Source: Sipunculus nudus
Taxonomy: Eukaryota; Annelida; Sipuncula; Golfingiida; Sipunculidae
NCBI GenBank assembly: GCA_026874595.1
Contig: CM049322.1
Span: 26,504,840 to 26,568,839, forward strand
DNA: 64,000 bases
Reading direction: 5' to 3'
A program made the position numbers and the translations under genes. Below the pieces are notes generated by a model, which saw nothing but the letters and a program-made list of their open reading frames with translations, was not told the DNA's origin and did not search any database. Positions 10,689 to 22,464 of the stretch are shown here, in pieces. Numbering within the stretch: position 1 is the stretch's first letter; the number at the start of each line of letters is the position of its first letter.

Positions 10689-10834
10689 AATTTCAGGTTT
10701 CCCATGAGATTTGCCTAGGACCTCCCTGGATGTATAGAATGACCCAAGTTTCTTGGTCTAACAGTTACGCTATTTGCCCTGTTAATGGACGGACTGCTTC
10801 ATCTGAAGGTCTCAAGAAGATTTTTTTTCTTTAC

Positions 10835-13435
10835 AACAAGGGACCCATGGGTCACGGCGCTCAGCTGTTATATATGATCAAAAAAAATGATATGGAAATG
10901 AGGCACTGCTGGTTTTGTGTGGAAATATATACTGTATTATGAGTTGTTAATGTTTAGCTTATGTAAGAGTTTGATAGTATCTATGGAGACAGGGAAGAAG
11001 ACTGATGTCATTTAAATTTTTAAAAAATGGAGTGCTATTGTCAAACAGGTTTTGACTTGGCCATATAACTATATAACTTTATCTACATTGCAGTAGAAGT
11101 ATTTGAAAAACTGTCTATTATCAGTCATGTTTATTATGCTTTTACAAATGAGTTAACTGTTATTTAATAAATACAGGTTTTCCCCACCCAAGGGTAGCAC
11201 TAGCACATATAATATAAGAATTGAACTATTTATAAAAATTTAATAACAAATATTGTGCCAAATATATATTTTAATTAAAAATAAAAAAACAGAATCATAT
11301 AATTTTTTAAAAATAATATTACTGAAATAAATGATTATTAAAAAAATATTATAGAATATATTCATGAATGATTTCATGAATACATTTTAAAAGTATTTGC
11401 ATTTGTATTCAAATACTTTCATTTTTACCTGTATTCCTATTCTTATGCATGAAATTAAGGAGTACATATTCATATTTGTATTTAAATACATTTGCAAAGT
11501 ATTCACACCATGTCTGGTATTTATTCAGTTTCAGCCAAACAAAGGTGTTGAGAATCCAGAATATACAAAATTCACAAATTTAAATAATGATCATAAGTAC
11601 CTGGTTTTATGGCTTTTATTTATATTTAAAAAATATAAAACACATATACTCACTTTAGACTACTTTCACAGATTATTTAATCTACAAACAAGACAAGTAA
11701 GAATCTAGATTAATACTATCAACTGCATCTTTGTCTTTCATTAATTTCCTTCATATGATCCCTAATGTATAGTTATGAATAATATAATTTAATAATTTTT
11801 TTTATTATTAAAATTGAAATGTGACCACATGGTGTTATTTGGAATACATTTTCACCAATCCATACAAAATTCTTACAACATCAGTAATTGCAAGTTAATT
11901 TCCTGTTAATCATCAACCATCAAATTTCTTTTCTATTAATTTAAAAAAAAACTGTTATTAAAAACCATTAAAATATATTAAATTATTGTTCAGATGAATT
12001 GAGTTGGACACCTGGATCAACTGTGGCCAGCCATAAGCTGCCTAGATGTAAAGTATATGCCCCGCCTCAAGCTTGCATAAGTTGCCTGAAAGATCAATAC
12101 GGTCAACATAGAGGTAAGTGAAGAGGGGCTGGATAGAGCCTGGGTCTGACATGATCTCATAAAAACTTTAATAAAAGCTACAGTTTTCCGCCAATTTCTT
12201 TCAGCTTTCAAAATTAACAAGCTGAAATCCTTATGTGTGCTTGATATGAAAATTATAGTGCTTAACAGGAATCATATGTGCCATGGTAAAATTTGGGCAA
12301 AATTTAAGGTACTGATTTTATATTTATGCTAATAACATAAAATTTGAAAAATTCAGAACTAAATTTTGGTTAACCATTGAATCTTGATTAAATAATGTTA
12401 TATCCTTGACAAAAAAATCTCTAGCTTCAGCAATTCTCATGTTAAGGGAGTAAATATATTTCTTTTTTTTTACAAAGTGCATTATGTTTGGGCCCATATA
12501 TTAAATATTAAGCAATACTGACATCATTTCTGGCATGTGCATAGCGAATGTATAGAAAAATATTTATATTATATATGATCAAAGTCAGATCAGTGGTTTT
12601 TATATTAGGCAATCTTGAAGTGTAACACTGGGTTTTTTAGGGGAAAATGAAGTTTTTCCTAAATATTTTCGAATGAATAAAGTCCTAGTGACCAAATTCT
12701 TGGCATGGCAGGGGATTTTTGGGACATCTAACTGTATGCCAAATTTTCGGAGCTGAGAGCTGGCCTGGGAAGCTGGGGAGCTGAGCTCTAGCAAACTGCA
12801 AAACACTAGCTTGGTGTAAACAATACTTGACATGGTGCTTGAAAACTTGAATAAAATCTACAGTTTTTCAACAATTACTTTCAATTTTTTTATGTTAACA
12901 GATGAAATGCTAAAGAAAACATGCTGGGAAAATTAAATCCACAGCAGTTACAGGAAAAAAACATGCTATGATCAAATTTGGGCAAAATTTAAGGTACTAA
13001 TTTTATATTTATACTAATAACTCAAAAAAATTTCAAAATTCAGTTCTAATTTTCATTTTACAATTGAATCTTGATAAAATAAAATTATTTCCCAGTAAAA
13101 AAGTCTCTAGCTTCAGCAATTCTCAAATGCATAGAGGAATAAGTATATGAAATATGATCAAAAACAGATCAGTGGTTTTTATATTAGGCAGCCTTGAAGT
13201 GTAACCATGGGTTTTTAATGGGAAAATTTTGGTGTTTCCTTTTTATCTCAGAGGAATAAAGTCCTAGTGGCCAAATTTTCGGTATGGAAGGAGATTTAGG
13301 GGACATCTAACTGTATGCAAAATATTGGATTTGCAGGTCCAAAGGTTTCAAAACGTGACCTGTTAACATACTGACAGCCGGACGACGGAATATGGACCAT
13401 GACTAAAGCTCATATGACTTATAGTCAGCTGAGCT
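10835..13435 (+). mobile_element. HL1, long subtype, both ends present
   Basis: The 5' end AACAAGGGACCCATGGGTCA with the perfect palindrome GACCCATGGGTC is followed by CGGCGCTCAGCTG (X word). The 3' end is the hairpin at 13407-13436, closing in GAGCT. The 2.6-kb interior is unlike the u330 type. It includes an AT-rich part with interleaved inverted stretches around 11330-11500, then two copies of a ~700-bp block with GGCATGTGCATAGCGAATG and ATTAGGCAGTC. The collinear copies are 43412-44788 (internally deleted) and 53581-56221. Frames of 60-100 codons inside recur only because the copies are similar. Confidence 0.8.
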
Positions 13436-15760
13436 AAACATAAAGAAAACTAGATGTGTCGGAATGACACGAATACCCCCGCCTGGGGCAAATTAGAAAC
13501 ATTTGTTAAATTTTGTAAAAATTTTTTTAAGTTCAGGAGGTGTCGTATGGTCAAAAGTAGGTCAACAAGGGCACAATGCAAACTCGATCTGAAACCGGTC
13601 ATTATCAAGCAACGCACCAAACATCAGGCCAGTATCTGCAGGCATTGTGAAAAAAAGTTAATACATGTGCATTTTTCATAAAAATGTCTTTCATGAAATT
13701 TTCTATGTTCAAGATCTGTCATATGGTCAAAAATAGGTCAACTGGGACGAAAGGTGAACTCAATCTGTAAGTTGTTATTATGCGCCCACAGACCAAACAT
13801 TATCTGTAAGTATCTGTAAGCATTGCATTGCGAAAACCAGAATCTTACCAAAAGCTGATAATCAGTCATAAATTATAAATTGGAGAGGTATGTACCATGT
13901 TTCAAAACAATCCACCAAATGCTTCCTGAGAAATAAGCTCCTAAGTTTTTTTTCTATACTAAGCTCTGTGACCTTGAAAAGTAGGTCAAGATCACCCATC
14001 TTTGAACTTGACCAAGAATATGTAAATATCATGCAATAGCACTGAGGAAATGAAGTTCCTGTGTTGAATACCTTTGGAGATATCCTGCACAAAAGGCCAA
14101 AATTGAAAAATCCGATAAAAATTCATTAAACAAGTGACCCATGGGTCATGACGCTCAGCTGACTGGGAAGAGATTCACAAAAGGAAATTTTATCATCAGA
14201 ATGGTAGATACCCATTCAACTGAAGCATCAAACAGATTAACCAACAGGCCAAGATTTAGTCTGTATTTATATATCTGAAAAATAGAGAAAAAATGTGTAA
14301 ACTTTAAAAACTAGAATACGGGTAGCCGACAAGTGACTACGTGTATCTGCCAAAATCAGAGTGAAGTGAGGCATGGATTGAGTGGCAAGGGGAAACAGAG
14401 TGAGGTATGTTGCATATTAGCATGGATGTCTGCAGCCTAAATGTGTATGTAGGTTGTGCAACCTACCACAAATCCAGAAAGCTGTCCAAGTTGTATACAT
14501 ATGCAAAATTTTAGGCAGAAAAGTCAAACCACTACATGGATATGAGTGATTTTAGCCCACGGCAGACAAACAGACAGACGCTGTGCAAAAATGGTTGCAG
14601 TTTTGTGTATGATAAAGACCTATGTGAGATCTAAACACAAGCACAATTTTGGCCCAATCGGTCAAATGGTTCCTGAGATATTAGCTTGGATGTGTGCAGC
14701 GTTAACTATAATGTAGGTGGCGCCACCTGTCATAAAATCAAGAAAGCTATCCAGGATGTATAAAACTGCAAAATTTTAGGCAGATATGTCAAACCACTGC
14801 CAAGATGTGAGTGACTTTATTGCACGGCAGACAAACAGACAGACACTGTGCAAAATGTGCAAAAATGGTTGCAGGTGGCCCCTCCAGTTTTGTGTATGAT
14901 AAAGACCTATGTGAGATCTATACACATGCAAAATTTTGGCCCAATCGTTCAAACGGTTCCCGAGATATGAGCTTGGATGTCTGCAGCATAAACTAGAATA
15001 AAGGTGGCGCCACCTGTCATAAAATCAAGAAAGCTATCCAGGATGTATAAAACTGCAAAATTTTAGGCAGATATGTCAAACCACTGCCAAGATGTGAGTG
15101 ACTTTATTGCACGGCAGACAAACAGACAGAGGCTGTGCAAAAATGGTTGCAGGTGGTGCAACCAGTTTTGTGTATGATAAAGAGCTATGTTAGATCTATA
15201 CACATGCAAAATTTTGGCCCAATCGGTCAAACAGTTCCCGAGATATGAGCTTGGATGTCATCAGCGTGAACGTGAATGTAGGTGGTGCCACCTGTCATAA
15301 AATCAATAAAGCTATCCAGGATGTATAAAACTGCAAAATTTTAGGCAGATATGTCAAACCACTGCCGAGATATGAGTGACATTATTGCACGGCAGACAAA
15401 CAGACAGACACTGTGCAAAAATGGTTGCAGGTGGCACCACCAGTTTAGTGTATGATAAAGAGCTATGTTAGATCTATATACATGCAAAATTTTGGCCCGA
15501 TCGGTGAAACGGTTCCCGAAATATGAGCTTGGATGTCATCAGCGTGAATGAGAATGTATGTGGCGCCACCTGTCATAAAATCAAGAAAGCTATCCAGGAT
15601 GTATACGCATGCCGAATTTCAGGTGAATTAGTCAATTCACTGCAGAGATATGAGTGATTTTAACCAAAGGCAGATGAACAGATGGACACTGTGCAAACAT
15701 GGTTACAGGTGGCGCCACCATTTTTTGTGTATGTTATAGAGCTATCCAAGGGCTACATTA

Positions 15761-16957
15761 CCGTAAAATCTGTGAAATTTTGTACCTCGATGAATTTCGT
15801 ACACGGTCTTTCTTCAGTAACCATAATTATTAAAATGACATGTTAAATTTCGAACTGCCGGTGGTCTGTTATGCCACATTTGACGTAAGCAGGACTGCCG
15901 TGAATGTAACACTGACGTAACCTCACCATGTTATCTGGTTTTGAACAAGCCTACCGGTCCAATCGATGATTGCCATGCTATTGATAATTAATAAGATTTA
16001 TATCTACATCATATAGAATGTAATTTGACTGAAAACTAAGATTTTTGTTTCAGCGACAATAAAAAAAACTTAAAATATCTCGAATGTGAGTTGCTTAATT
16101 GTCCGGGATGCGAGCGACATGCCGTGAATCAGTGACAGACGTCCATGAAGTCTGACGGAGGTTGGAAATTGGATAATCAGGATTAACTCCGTAAATGATC
16201 TCAAGACCACTAGCTTTACGTGCACCGTAAAGGGGGATTTCCGTGTGTAAGCCAGGTTCAAATTGGTCTCTTTCAAGCAAGCTCGGCATTCCAGTGTATG
16301 TAATGCCCATGTTAATCAGTTTGAAAATTAATGCTAATTTCCATAAAAACATTTACAATAAATATCTTGAATGTCACACCAGAACAACTTAATTTCGAGT
16401 ACCCGGGCTCCGTATCACCCAACAAACAAGTCACACGAGATCAAACTGTACATCAAAGCGCTGGCAGACGTTCATGAAGTTTAACGGAGGTTGGATATTT
16501 GATATTGGATAATCAGGATCGATTAACTCTTCAAGTGATCTAAAGACCTCTAGCTTTTTGTGCACCATTAGTGGGGATTTCCATGCGTAAGCCACCTGAA
16601 GAACGTTCTCTCCGGGCAAAGCCCCGGATGTCACGCAAGCATGTACGGGTGTCGAGCTTCATGATAGCATTAAGTTCTTCAGATATACTTTTCAGATTCC
16701 TTTTCCAAACTGATTTAATATAAAATAAACAACACAAGTTTAGAAAATAATGTTTTTATTCATGAAACTTCATGGTTCACACAGATGAATGCAAAATCGG
16801 CGAATGAATACTTGAGGCTCCTTTTATCGCCCACTGCCGACGAGGCATTTTAACTTGTCAAGACCATAATTTTAAAACTGCTGAAATCGACTGTTAAATT
16901 TCGGACTTCCACAAATTTAATTATTTTTTTCTGTACGAAATTTCACAGATTTTACGG
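15761..16957. mobile_element. TA-flanked DNA transposon, 1.2 kb
   Basis: Terminal inverted repeats of about 25 bp: CCGTAAAATCTGTGAAATTT on the left and its complement ending ATTTTACGG on the right, with TA on each side (15759-15760, 16958-16959). It interrupts the HL2 sequence GGGCTACATTTGTGC that is continuous at 38990-39005. The first bases CCGTAAA are shared with the element at 5969, but the rest of the terminus differs, so it is a separate family. It contains an internal duplication (16100-16650). Confidence 0.8.
16100..16650 (-). repeat. Internal duplicated block in transposon, possible captured exons
   Basis: Two related ~160-bp blocks, about 16134-16290 and 16462-16640, share CATGAAGT, CGGAGGTTGGA, TTGGATAATCAGGAT and GGGGATTTCC. 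Translated on the minus strand both give a peptide with AY-(8)-VH-KL-V-RS-EL. The frames are short (67-85 codons) and do not match a family I know. A duplicated coding-like block suggests captured exons that were tandemly duplicated. Confidence 0.35.
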
Positions 16958-17122
16958 TAGTATAAATTTTATTTCCTGATCAGTCAAACGGTTCCCGAGA
17001 TATGAGCTTGGAAAGCTGATAAAATCAAGTCCCAGAGGAGCTCTCTGGAAACGAACGCGGCAACGGCGGAGGAACCCGGTCAAAAACATAGTATCCACAA
17101 AACTTCGTTTTGGCGGGTACAA

Positions 17123-19474
17123 AAATACAGGTGGCTCCACCAGTCTGCAGAAACTAATAAAAACACTTACAAACATCAATATCCATGCAAAGAATCATGG
17201 TGATCTCCCCATTAGTTGCTCAGATACTTCAGCTTTTGTATCAAATTGTCCATTATTCTGAGGGATACTTCGGAGTCCTATAGCTTGAAGGATATGGGTA
17301 ACAGAGACCTAATTTTAAGTTTCCACAGGCACTTTTCATGGGCCTTCTTGACTGACAAGAATGAAGATTCTAGGTTCAGTTGTTGCGATTTGTACCCTGT
17401 TGACAGATAACCACATTTTTAAAGGTATCAAAAAAAGAGAAAAAAAAAATCGTAAAAATTTGAAAAAAATAGAGGTGGCGCACCCAGTCTGCAGAAACTG
17501 ATGGAACAGGTCATGATCAATATGTATGCCAAAAATCATGACCATCAGTGTTGTAGTTATTGAGATACTGCAGTTTTTGTATCAAAATTTCCATTATTCT
17601 GGGGAGTAATTTGGAGCCATACAGCTTAAAGAATATGGGTAACAGAGACCTAATTTCAGGTTTCCATGGAGACTTTTCATGGGTCTCCCTGTGTGTCAAG
17701 AATGAAGATTCTAGGTCCAGTTTTAATGATTTGTGCCCTGTTAACAGATGTTCATAACTTTAAAGGTCTCAAAAATAGAGAAAAAATTCGTAAAAAAACC
17801 CGATGAAACACGATGAAACACGATGAACTGATGAAACACTCCATGATCAATATCCATGAAAACAATTATGGTGATCTCTGCATTAGTTGTTCAGATACTT
17901 CAGCTTTTGTATCAAATTTTCCATTATTCTGAGCTGTACTTTGGAGTGCAATAGCTCAAAGGATATGGGTAACAGAGACCTAATTTCAGGTGTCCATGGA
18001 GACTTATCATGGGTCTCCCTGTGTGTCAACAATGAAGATTCTAGGTCCAGTCATTACGATTTGTACCCTGTTGACAGATAACTACATCCTGAAAGGTCTC
18101 GAAAATAGAGAAAAAAAAATTGTGAAAATTTGAAAAAATACAGGTGGCACGACCAGTCTGCAGGTACTATTGAAACACCTCTTGATCAATATGTATGCCA
18201 AAAATCTTGACCATCAGTGTTGTAGTTATTGAGATGTTGCAGTTTGTTTTTATCAAATTTTCCATTATTCTGGGGGGTTATTGGGAGCCCCCCATAGCTC
18301 AAAGGATATGGGTAACAGAGACCTTATTTCAGGTTTCCATGCAGACTTTTTATGGACCTCTCAGTGTGTCAAGAATGAAGATTCTAGGTCCAGTCTTTAT
18401 GATTTGTGCCCTGTTAACAGCTGTTCACATTTTTAAATTCGTAAAAAATCGAAAAATTCAGGTGGCGCCACCAGTCTGCAGGAAGTGATGGAACATCTCA
18501 TGATCAATACGTATGCCAAAAATCATGACCATCAGTCAAGTAGTTAATGAGATATTGAAGTTTTTGTATGAAATTTTTTACTTTTCTGGGGGGTACTTTG
18601 CGGCCCCATAGCTGGAAGGACATGGGTAACAGAGATCTAATTTATAGTTTCCATGGAGACTTTTAATAGGTTTCTCAGTGTGTCGAGAATGAAGATTCTA
18701 GGTCCAGCGGTTACGATTTGTGCCACGTTAACAGATGACAGCATCTTTAAACGTATCAAAAATAGAGGAAAAAATTGTAAAAAAATCGAAAAATACAGGT
18801 GGCGCCACCAGTCTGCAGGAACTTATGGAACATCTCATGATCAATATGTATGCCAAAAATCATGACCATCAGTGTTGTAGTTATTGAGATATTGAAGTTT
18901 TTGTATGAATTTTTTTTACTATTCTGGGGGGTACTTTGGGGCCCCATAGCTCGAAGGATATGGGTAACAGAGACCTAATTTCTGGTTTCCAAGGAGATTT
19001 TTCATGGACCTCTCAGTGTATCAAGAATTAAGATTCTAGGTCTAGGCTTTACGATTTGTGCCTTGTTAACAGATGTTCACATTTTTAAAGGTCTCAAAAA
19101 TAGAGAAAAAATTTGTAAAAAATCGAAAAATAAAGGTGGCGCCAACAGTCTGCAGGAAGTGATGGAACATCTCATGATCAATATGTATGCCAAAAATCAT
19201 GACCATCAGTCAAGTAGTTAATGAGATATTGAAGTTTTTGTATGAAATTTTTGACTTTTCTGGGGGGTACTTTGGGGCCCCATAGCTCGAAGGATATGGG
19301 TAACAGAGACCTAATTTCTGGTTTCCAAGGAGATTTTTCATGGACCTTTCAGAATCCCAAGTTACAAGGTTCTAGGTTCAGCCGTTACGATTTGTGCCTG
19401 GTTAACGGACTGACAGACGGACGACAGACAAAGAGTGATCGCTATAGCTCAGATGACTTTCAGTCAGCTGAGCT
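17123..19474 (+). repeat. u330 tandem array (about seven units)
   Basis: Units are marked by GGTGGC...CACC at 17131, 17473, 18143, 18461, 18798 and 19135; the last steps are 337 bp each and one boundary near 17805 is deleted. Each unit runs: palindrome, CAGTCTGCAGGAACTGATG, ATGATCAATATG, ATTCTGGGGGGTACTT, GGGTAACAGAGACC, TTCTAGGTCCAG, TACGATTTGTGCC, GTTAACAGATG. The last unit passes into the ACGG microsatellite and hairpin. Confidence 0.85.
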
Positions 19475-19856
19475 AAAAATTAGAAATTGTAGGTGGTGCC
19501 ACCAAAATTGTGACCATCATTCCAAATGATCATAGTAAGTTTTGTGAAAATCCACACAATGATTCCTGAGATATAAGCTTCTGACCGTTTTTGTATAATC
19601 AGCTCTAAAACAAAGAAAAATAGGTCAAGGTCACCCATCTTTGCACTTGACCAAGATTTTGTTAATATACATCTTCACTGATGAAATAAAATTCCAAGGG
19701 TGAATCCTTTTAGAGATATCCCGCTCACAAGGTAAAAGTTAACAGACGCGGGACGGACAGACGCCGGTCGGACAGACAGATGGACGGACAGACAGACAGC
19801 TTTGGTGACAACAATAGCCCATCAGCCCATGAGCTGAGGGCTAAAAACGGCTGTAC

Positions 19857-20450
19857 ATGTACATTTGTCATGAAAATTTATATTTTTCATGAAATTTTCT
19901 ATGTTTAGGAGCCGTAAACAAACAAAAATAGGTCAACTGGGACAAAACGCGAACTCGATCTGTAACGCGTCATTATCTTCCCACACCACAAAAAACAGGG
20001 CGGTACCTGCACGCATTGCGGAAAAAAAGTCCGTACATGTGTATTTGTCATGAAAATTTATATTTTTCATGAAATTTTTTATGTTCAGGAGCTGTAAAAG
20101 GGTCAAAAAAAGGTCAACTGGGATGAAACCCGAACTCAATCGGTAACTGGTCAATATCCGCTTACACACAAAAAATCAGGCCAATATCTGCAGGCTTTGC
20201 GAAAAAAATCCGTACATGTGTATTTGTCATGAAAATTTATATTTTTCATTAAATTTTCTATGTTCAGGAGCTGTAAAACGGTCAAAAGAAGGTCAATCGG
20301 AACAAAACGTGAATTCGATCTGTAACTGGTCATTATCTGCCCACTCACCAAAAATCAGGCCAATATCTGCAGGCATTGCGAAAAAAAGTCTGTACAACTG
20401 TTTGATTTCGGAATGATGGAAGGACGGAAGAAAGGAATGATGGACATGGG
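19857..20450 (+). repeat. u180 tandem array (three units) of HL3
   Basis: The landmark TGTCATGAAAATTTATATTT recurs at 19866, 20046 and 20225, a step of 180 bp, with AGGTCAAC.GGGA.GAAA and CAAAAATCAGGCCAATATCT within each unit. It is preceded by a CGGACAGA microsatellite at 19750-19798 that also occurs in the HL3 copies near 47440 and 58250. Confidence 0.8.
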
Positions 20451-20510
20451 TAAAACTATATTTGATATATAAAAATAATAAACAGATATTTGAGCTTATT
20501 GTTACCAATT

Positions 20511-20768
20511 TATACTTATTTCAGGGGGTACTTACGAGCCCCATAGTGCAAAGGATATAGGCTACAGTGACCTATTTTCAGGTTTCCAAGGAGATGTTTT
20601 ATGTACCTCTATGTGTTTTCAGTTAGAAGTTTCTATGTCTAGAGGTTACCATTTGTGCCCTGTTAACAGACGGACGGACAGAAAGATGGCCCTACAGATG
20701 GACAGACAGACAGATGGACAGCAAAGAGTGATTGCTACAGCTCAGATGACTTTTAGTCAGCTGAGGTA
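20511..20768 (+). mobile_element. HL1 3' fragment
   Basis: One partial u330 unit (GGGGGTACTTACGAGCCCC, GGCTACAGTGACCT) with a CAGA/ACGG microsatellite at 20672-20720 and a slightly decayed terminal hairpin at 20738-20768. It ends only 20 bp from the splice donor of the EI24 exon. Confidence 0.6.
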
Positions 20769-20787
20769 AAAACACATTCCAGTTTAC

Positions 20788-20904
20788 CTGAATCAGAAAC
20801 AGTGACTGTAGAAGAATGCTAAAAAGCACATCTGCAACCATCTTGGCAATGCTGGGCAGCTTAGGACGACCCCGGGACTTCCTATACACCACATCCGCAA
20901 TATC
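20788..20904 (-). CDS. EI24: EI24 (etoposide-induced 2.4) internal coding exon
   Basis: A 117-nt phase-0 exon on the minus strand. The acceptor TGTATTTCAG ends at 20905; the donor CAG|GTAAAC starts at 20787. Its 39 codons begin DIADVVYRKSRGRPKLPS and end FSILLQSLFLIQ, a close match to the animal EI24 segment that follows the WFQ end of the preceding exon (DIAD..., then ADxLF..LLQxLFLIQ). EI24 is an ER multi-pass membrane protein with roles in autophagy and p53-linked apoptosis, carrying the EI24/CysZ-like domain; this exon supplies a loop and most of a membrane segment. The preceding exon is at 48478-48599; the next exon was not found in the window. No stops or frameshifts, so the gene looks functional. 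Identification is from memory of the family. Confidence 0.85.
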
Positions 20905-20945
20905 CTGAAATACACAGATATATACTGATTTTTATGTAAATATCA

Positions 20946-22260
20946 AACAAGGCCTACAGGCCTGATGCGAACCTGTGCATTGGGAAATACACCAGGTATA
21001 ATGCTCAATGCTGGACCATTACTTCTTAAGTATATGAACAATGCAAGTACTAAACATTTTGAATAAGAAACAATTACACAAACATCACTGCTGAAATTCT
21101 GGCATGGGTGCACACAACACAAAAATGATTGTAGCTGGCACCACCAGTCTTGTATACGACAAAGCTATCAGAGATATATACATATGCCCAATTTCAGACT
21201 GATATATCAAACCCCTCCTGAAAATAAGCAGGGACACACACTGTGCAAAAATTATTGTAGGTGGCACCACCAGTCTTGTATACGACAAAGCTATTCGATA
21301 TGTATAAATATGCCAAATTTCAGGCTGATATATCAAATTCCTCTGTAGAAATAAGCAGGCACATACACTGAGCAAAAGTCATGGTAGGTGGCGACACCTG
21401 TTTTGTGAACGAGAAGGCCATCAAAGACACATAGAAAGGTAAAAATATCAGGCCAATACATCAAACTTACCTTGAGTCTGATGCATGGGGCTGACCAGGC
21501 TTAGGTGAGAAAGGCAGTTGCCCCGAGTGAACTGTGACAAATTGCTTGCTCAGGCTACTGCACTGAGTGAACTCATGACCTGCATCTGGCTAGACTGAGT
21601 GAACTTTTGACCTGTACCTGGCTGCACTAAGTGAACCCTTGAAACGTTGCATAATCTGACACAGTTGGCAGTCTGCCAAAGCTATAAATAGATGCAGGCT
21701 GCCCTTTTGTGCCAAATCTGATACAGTGGGCAGTCTGCCAACGCTATAAATAGAATGCAGCTACTGCCCTGAGTGAACTCCTGACCTATACCTGGCTGCA
21801 CTAAGTGAACTCTTGACCTGCTGCCTAATCTGATACAGTTGGCAGTCCAAAGCTATAAATAGATCCAGACTGACCTATGGCCTGTTGCCAAATCTGCAAT
21901 AGTAGCCACACCATTGCATAAGCTCACAGATTGGCTTCACATGCAGCCCTGAGGGGCATGACACCCATGAGGTGATCACATGATACTCTTGAGGTGATCC
22001 CAAGCTGACTATGAGGCGATCACATGGTGCCCATGAGGTGTTCACATGTCACCCATGAGGTGATCACATGCCTTGTGCTTGGCTGCACTGATTGAACTCT
22101 TGACCTATATCTGGCTGCACTGAATGAACTCTTGATCTGTTGCCAAATCTGAAACAGTTGGCAGTTTTTCAACCTATTTAAAGATGCAGACACAATCATG
22201 GCCTGGTGGTAAATCTGTTTACATATACTGAAAGACTTTGGCTAAAATGCTTTCTTTTTC
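20946..22260 (+). mobile_element. HL4, first of two head-to-tail copies
   Basis: The 5' end AACAAGGCCTACAGGCCT (hairpin AGGCCT/AGGCCT) is followed by the X word GCGAACCTGTG. Two short units with GGCACCACCAGTCTTGTAT (21139, 21261) follow, then a segment of GTGAACT..TGACCT repeats and a decayed internal terminus near 21907 (GCATAAGCTCACAG). The sequence after 22260 is replaced by a second HL4 start at 22289, whose body reappears at 27157-27760, so the two copies are in tandem with a step of 1343 bp. Confidence 0.7.
21540..22085 (+). repeat. Minisatellite-like repeats in HL4
   Basis: Two kinds. The first is a ~70-bp unit with CTGCACT.AGTGAACTC.TGACCT.TACCTGG and CAGTCTGCCAA.GCTATAAATAG, repeated about four times between 21540 and 21870. 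The second is a ~22-25-bp unit CCCATGAGGTGATCACATG repeated about five times at 21968-22070. Both recur, shorter, at 27290-27560. Confidence 0.7.
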
Positions 22261-22464
22261 AAGCTGACATATTCATATACTTTTTTATAACAAGGCCTAC
22301 AGGCCTAATGCAAACCTGTGCATTGGGAAATACACCAGGTATAATGCTTCAATGCTAGACCATGACTTCTCATGTATATGAACAATGCAGGTACTAAACA
22401 TTTTGAATAAGAAACATTTACACAAACATCACTGCTGAAATTCTGGCATGGGTGAACACAACAC

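Larger units (their letters stand above)
10430..10834 (+). repeat. Two u330-type units with ERE palindromes
   Basis: Partial u330 units with TTCTAGGGGGTACTT, ATAGCTCTGAGGATATAGG and the inverted repeats at 10523 and 10674. They form the 5' flank into which the long HL1 at 10835 was inserted. Confidence 0.6.
14309..17121 (+). mobile_element. HL2 nested in HL1
   Basis: AACTAGAATACGGGTAGCCG starts the element; its hairpin arms GTAGCCG/TGACTAC have decayed from the GTAGTCG/CGACTAC of the copy at 38406. Five u280 half-unit pairs follow to 15759. A DNA transposon (15761-16957) interrupts, then the body ends with a degenerate GGC tract and the hairpin 17091-17120 (GTATCCAC / GCGGGTAC). The flanks join to a normal u330 spacer (AGAGAAAAAAT..AAATACAGGTGG). 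Confidence 0.8.
14129..19474 (+). mobile_element. HL1 with u330 array, nested in HL3
   Basis: 5' end AACAAGTGACCCATGGGTCA with the 14-bp palindrome TGACCCATGGGTCA and GACGCTCAGCTGACT. 3' hairpin at 19445-19475, element closing in GAGCT at 19474. The flanks ATTCATTA and AAAAATTAGAAATTG are adjacent in the intact HL3 at 53431, so the borders are read from an empty site and show no target duplication. Without the nested HL2 (14309-17121) it is about 2.5 kb and consists mainly of u330 units. Confidence 0.85.
13448..20452 (+). mobile_element. HL3 composite, 3' hairpin missing, with nested insertions
   Basis: The 5' end AACTAGATGTGTCGG carries a hairpin (GTGTCG/mutated TGACAC) followed by the X word ACCCCCGCC. 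The HL3 body is interrupted at 14129-19474 by an HL1; the halves rejoin as in the uninterrupted copy at 53431-53460. The body resumes with AGGTCAAGGTCACCC (19622) and a three-unit u180 array. The end stops at TGGGTAAAACTATA (20452), exactly where intact HL3 copies begin the GC-rich terminal hairpin, which is lost here. Confidence 0.75.

Noticed and set aside
11397-11708. Frame with VFKY..KVF.PCLVF...VENPEYTKFT found in three long HL1 copies
   Set aside because: Starts differ, C-termini diverge by frameshift, and composition is AT-driven. No codon-position bias could be judged by eye, and no family is recognised.
16070-16737. Ankyrin-like or other domain in the minus-strand frames
   Set aside because: I tried to match the duplicated block to known repeats but key positions do not fit; left as unknown.
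17123-20450. Regularly spaced repeats resembling a CRISPR array
   Set aside because: Units are 180-337 bp without short identical repeats and unique spacers; the splice signals and LINEs show a eukaryotic genome.
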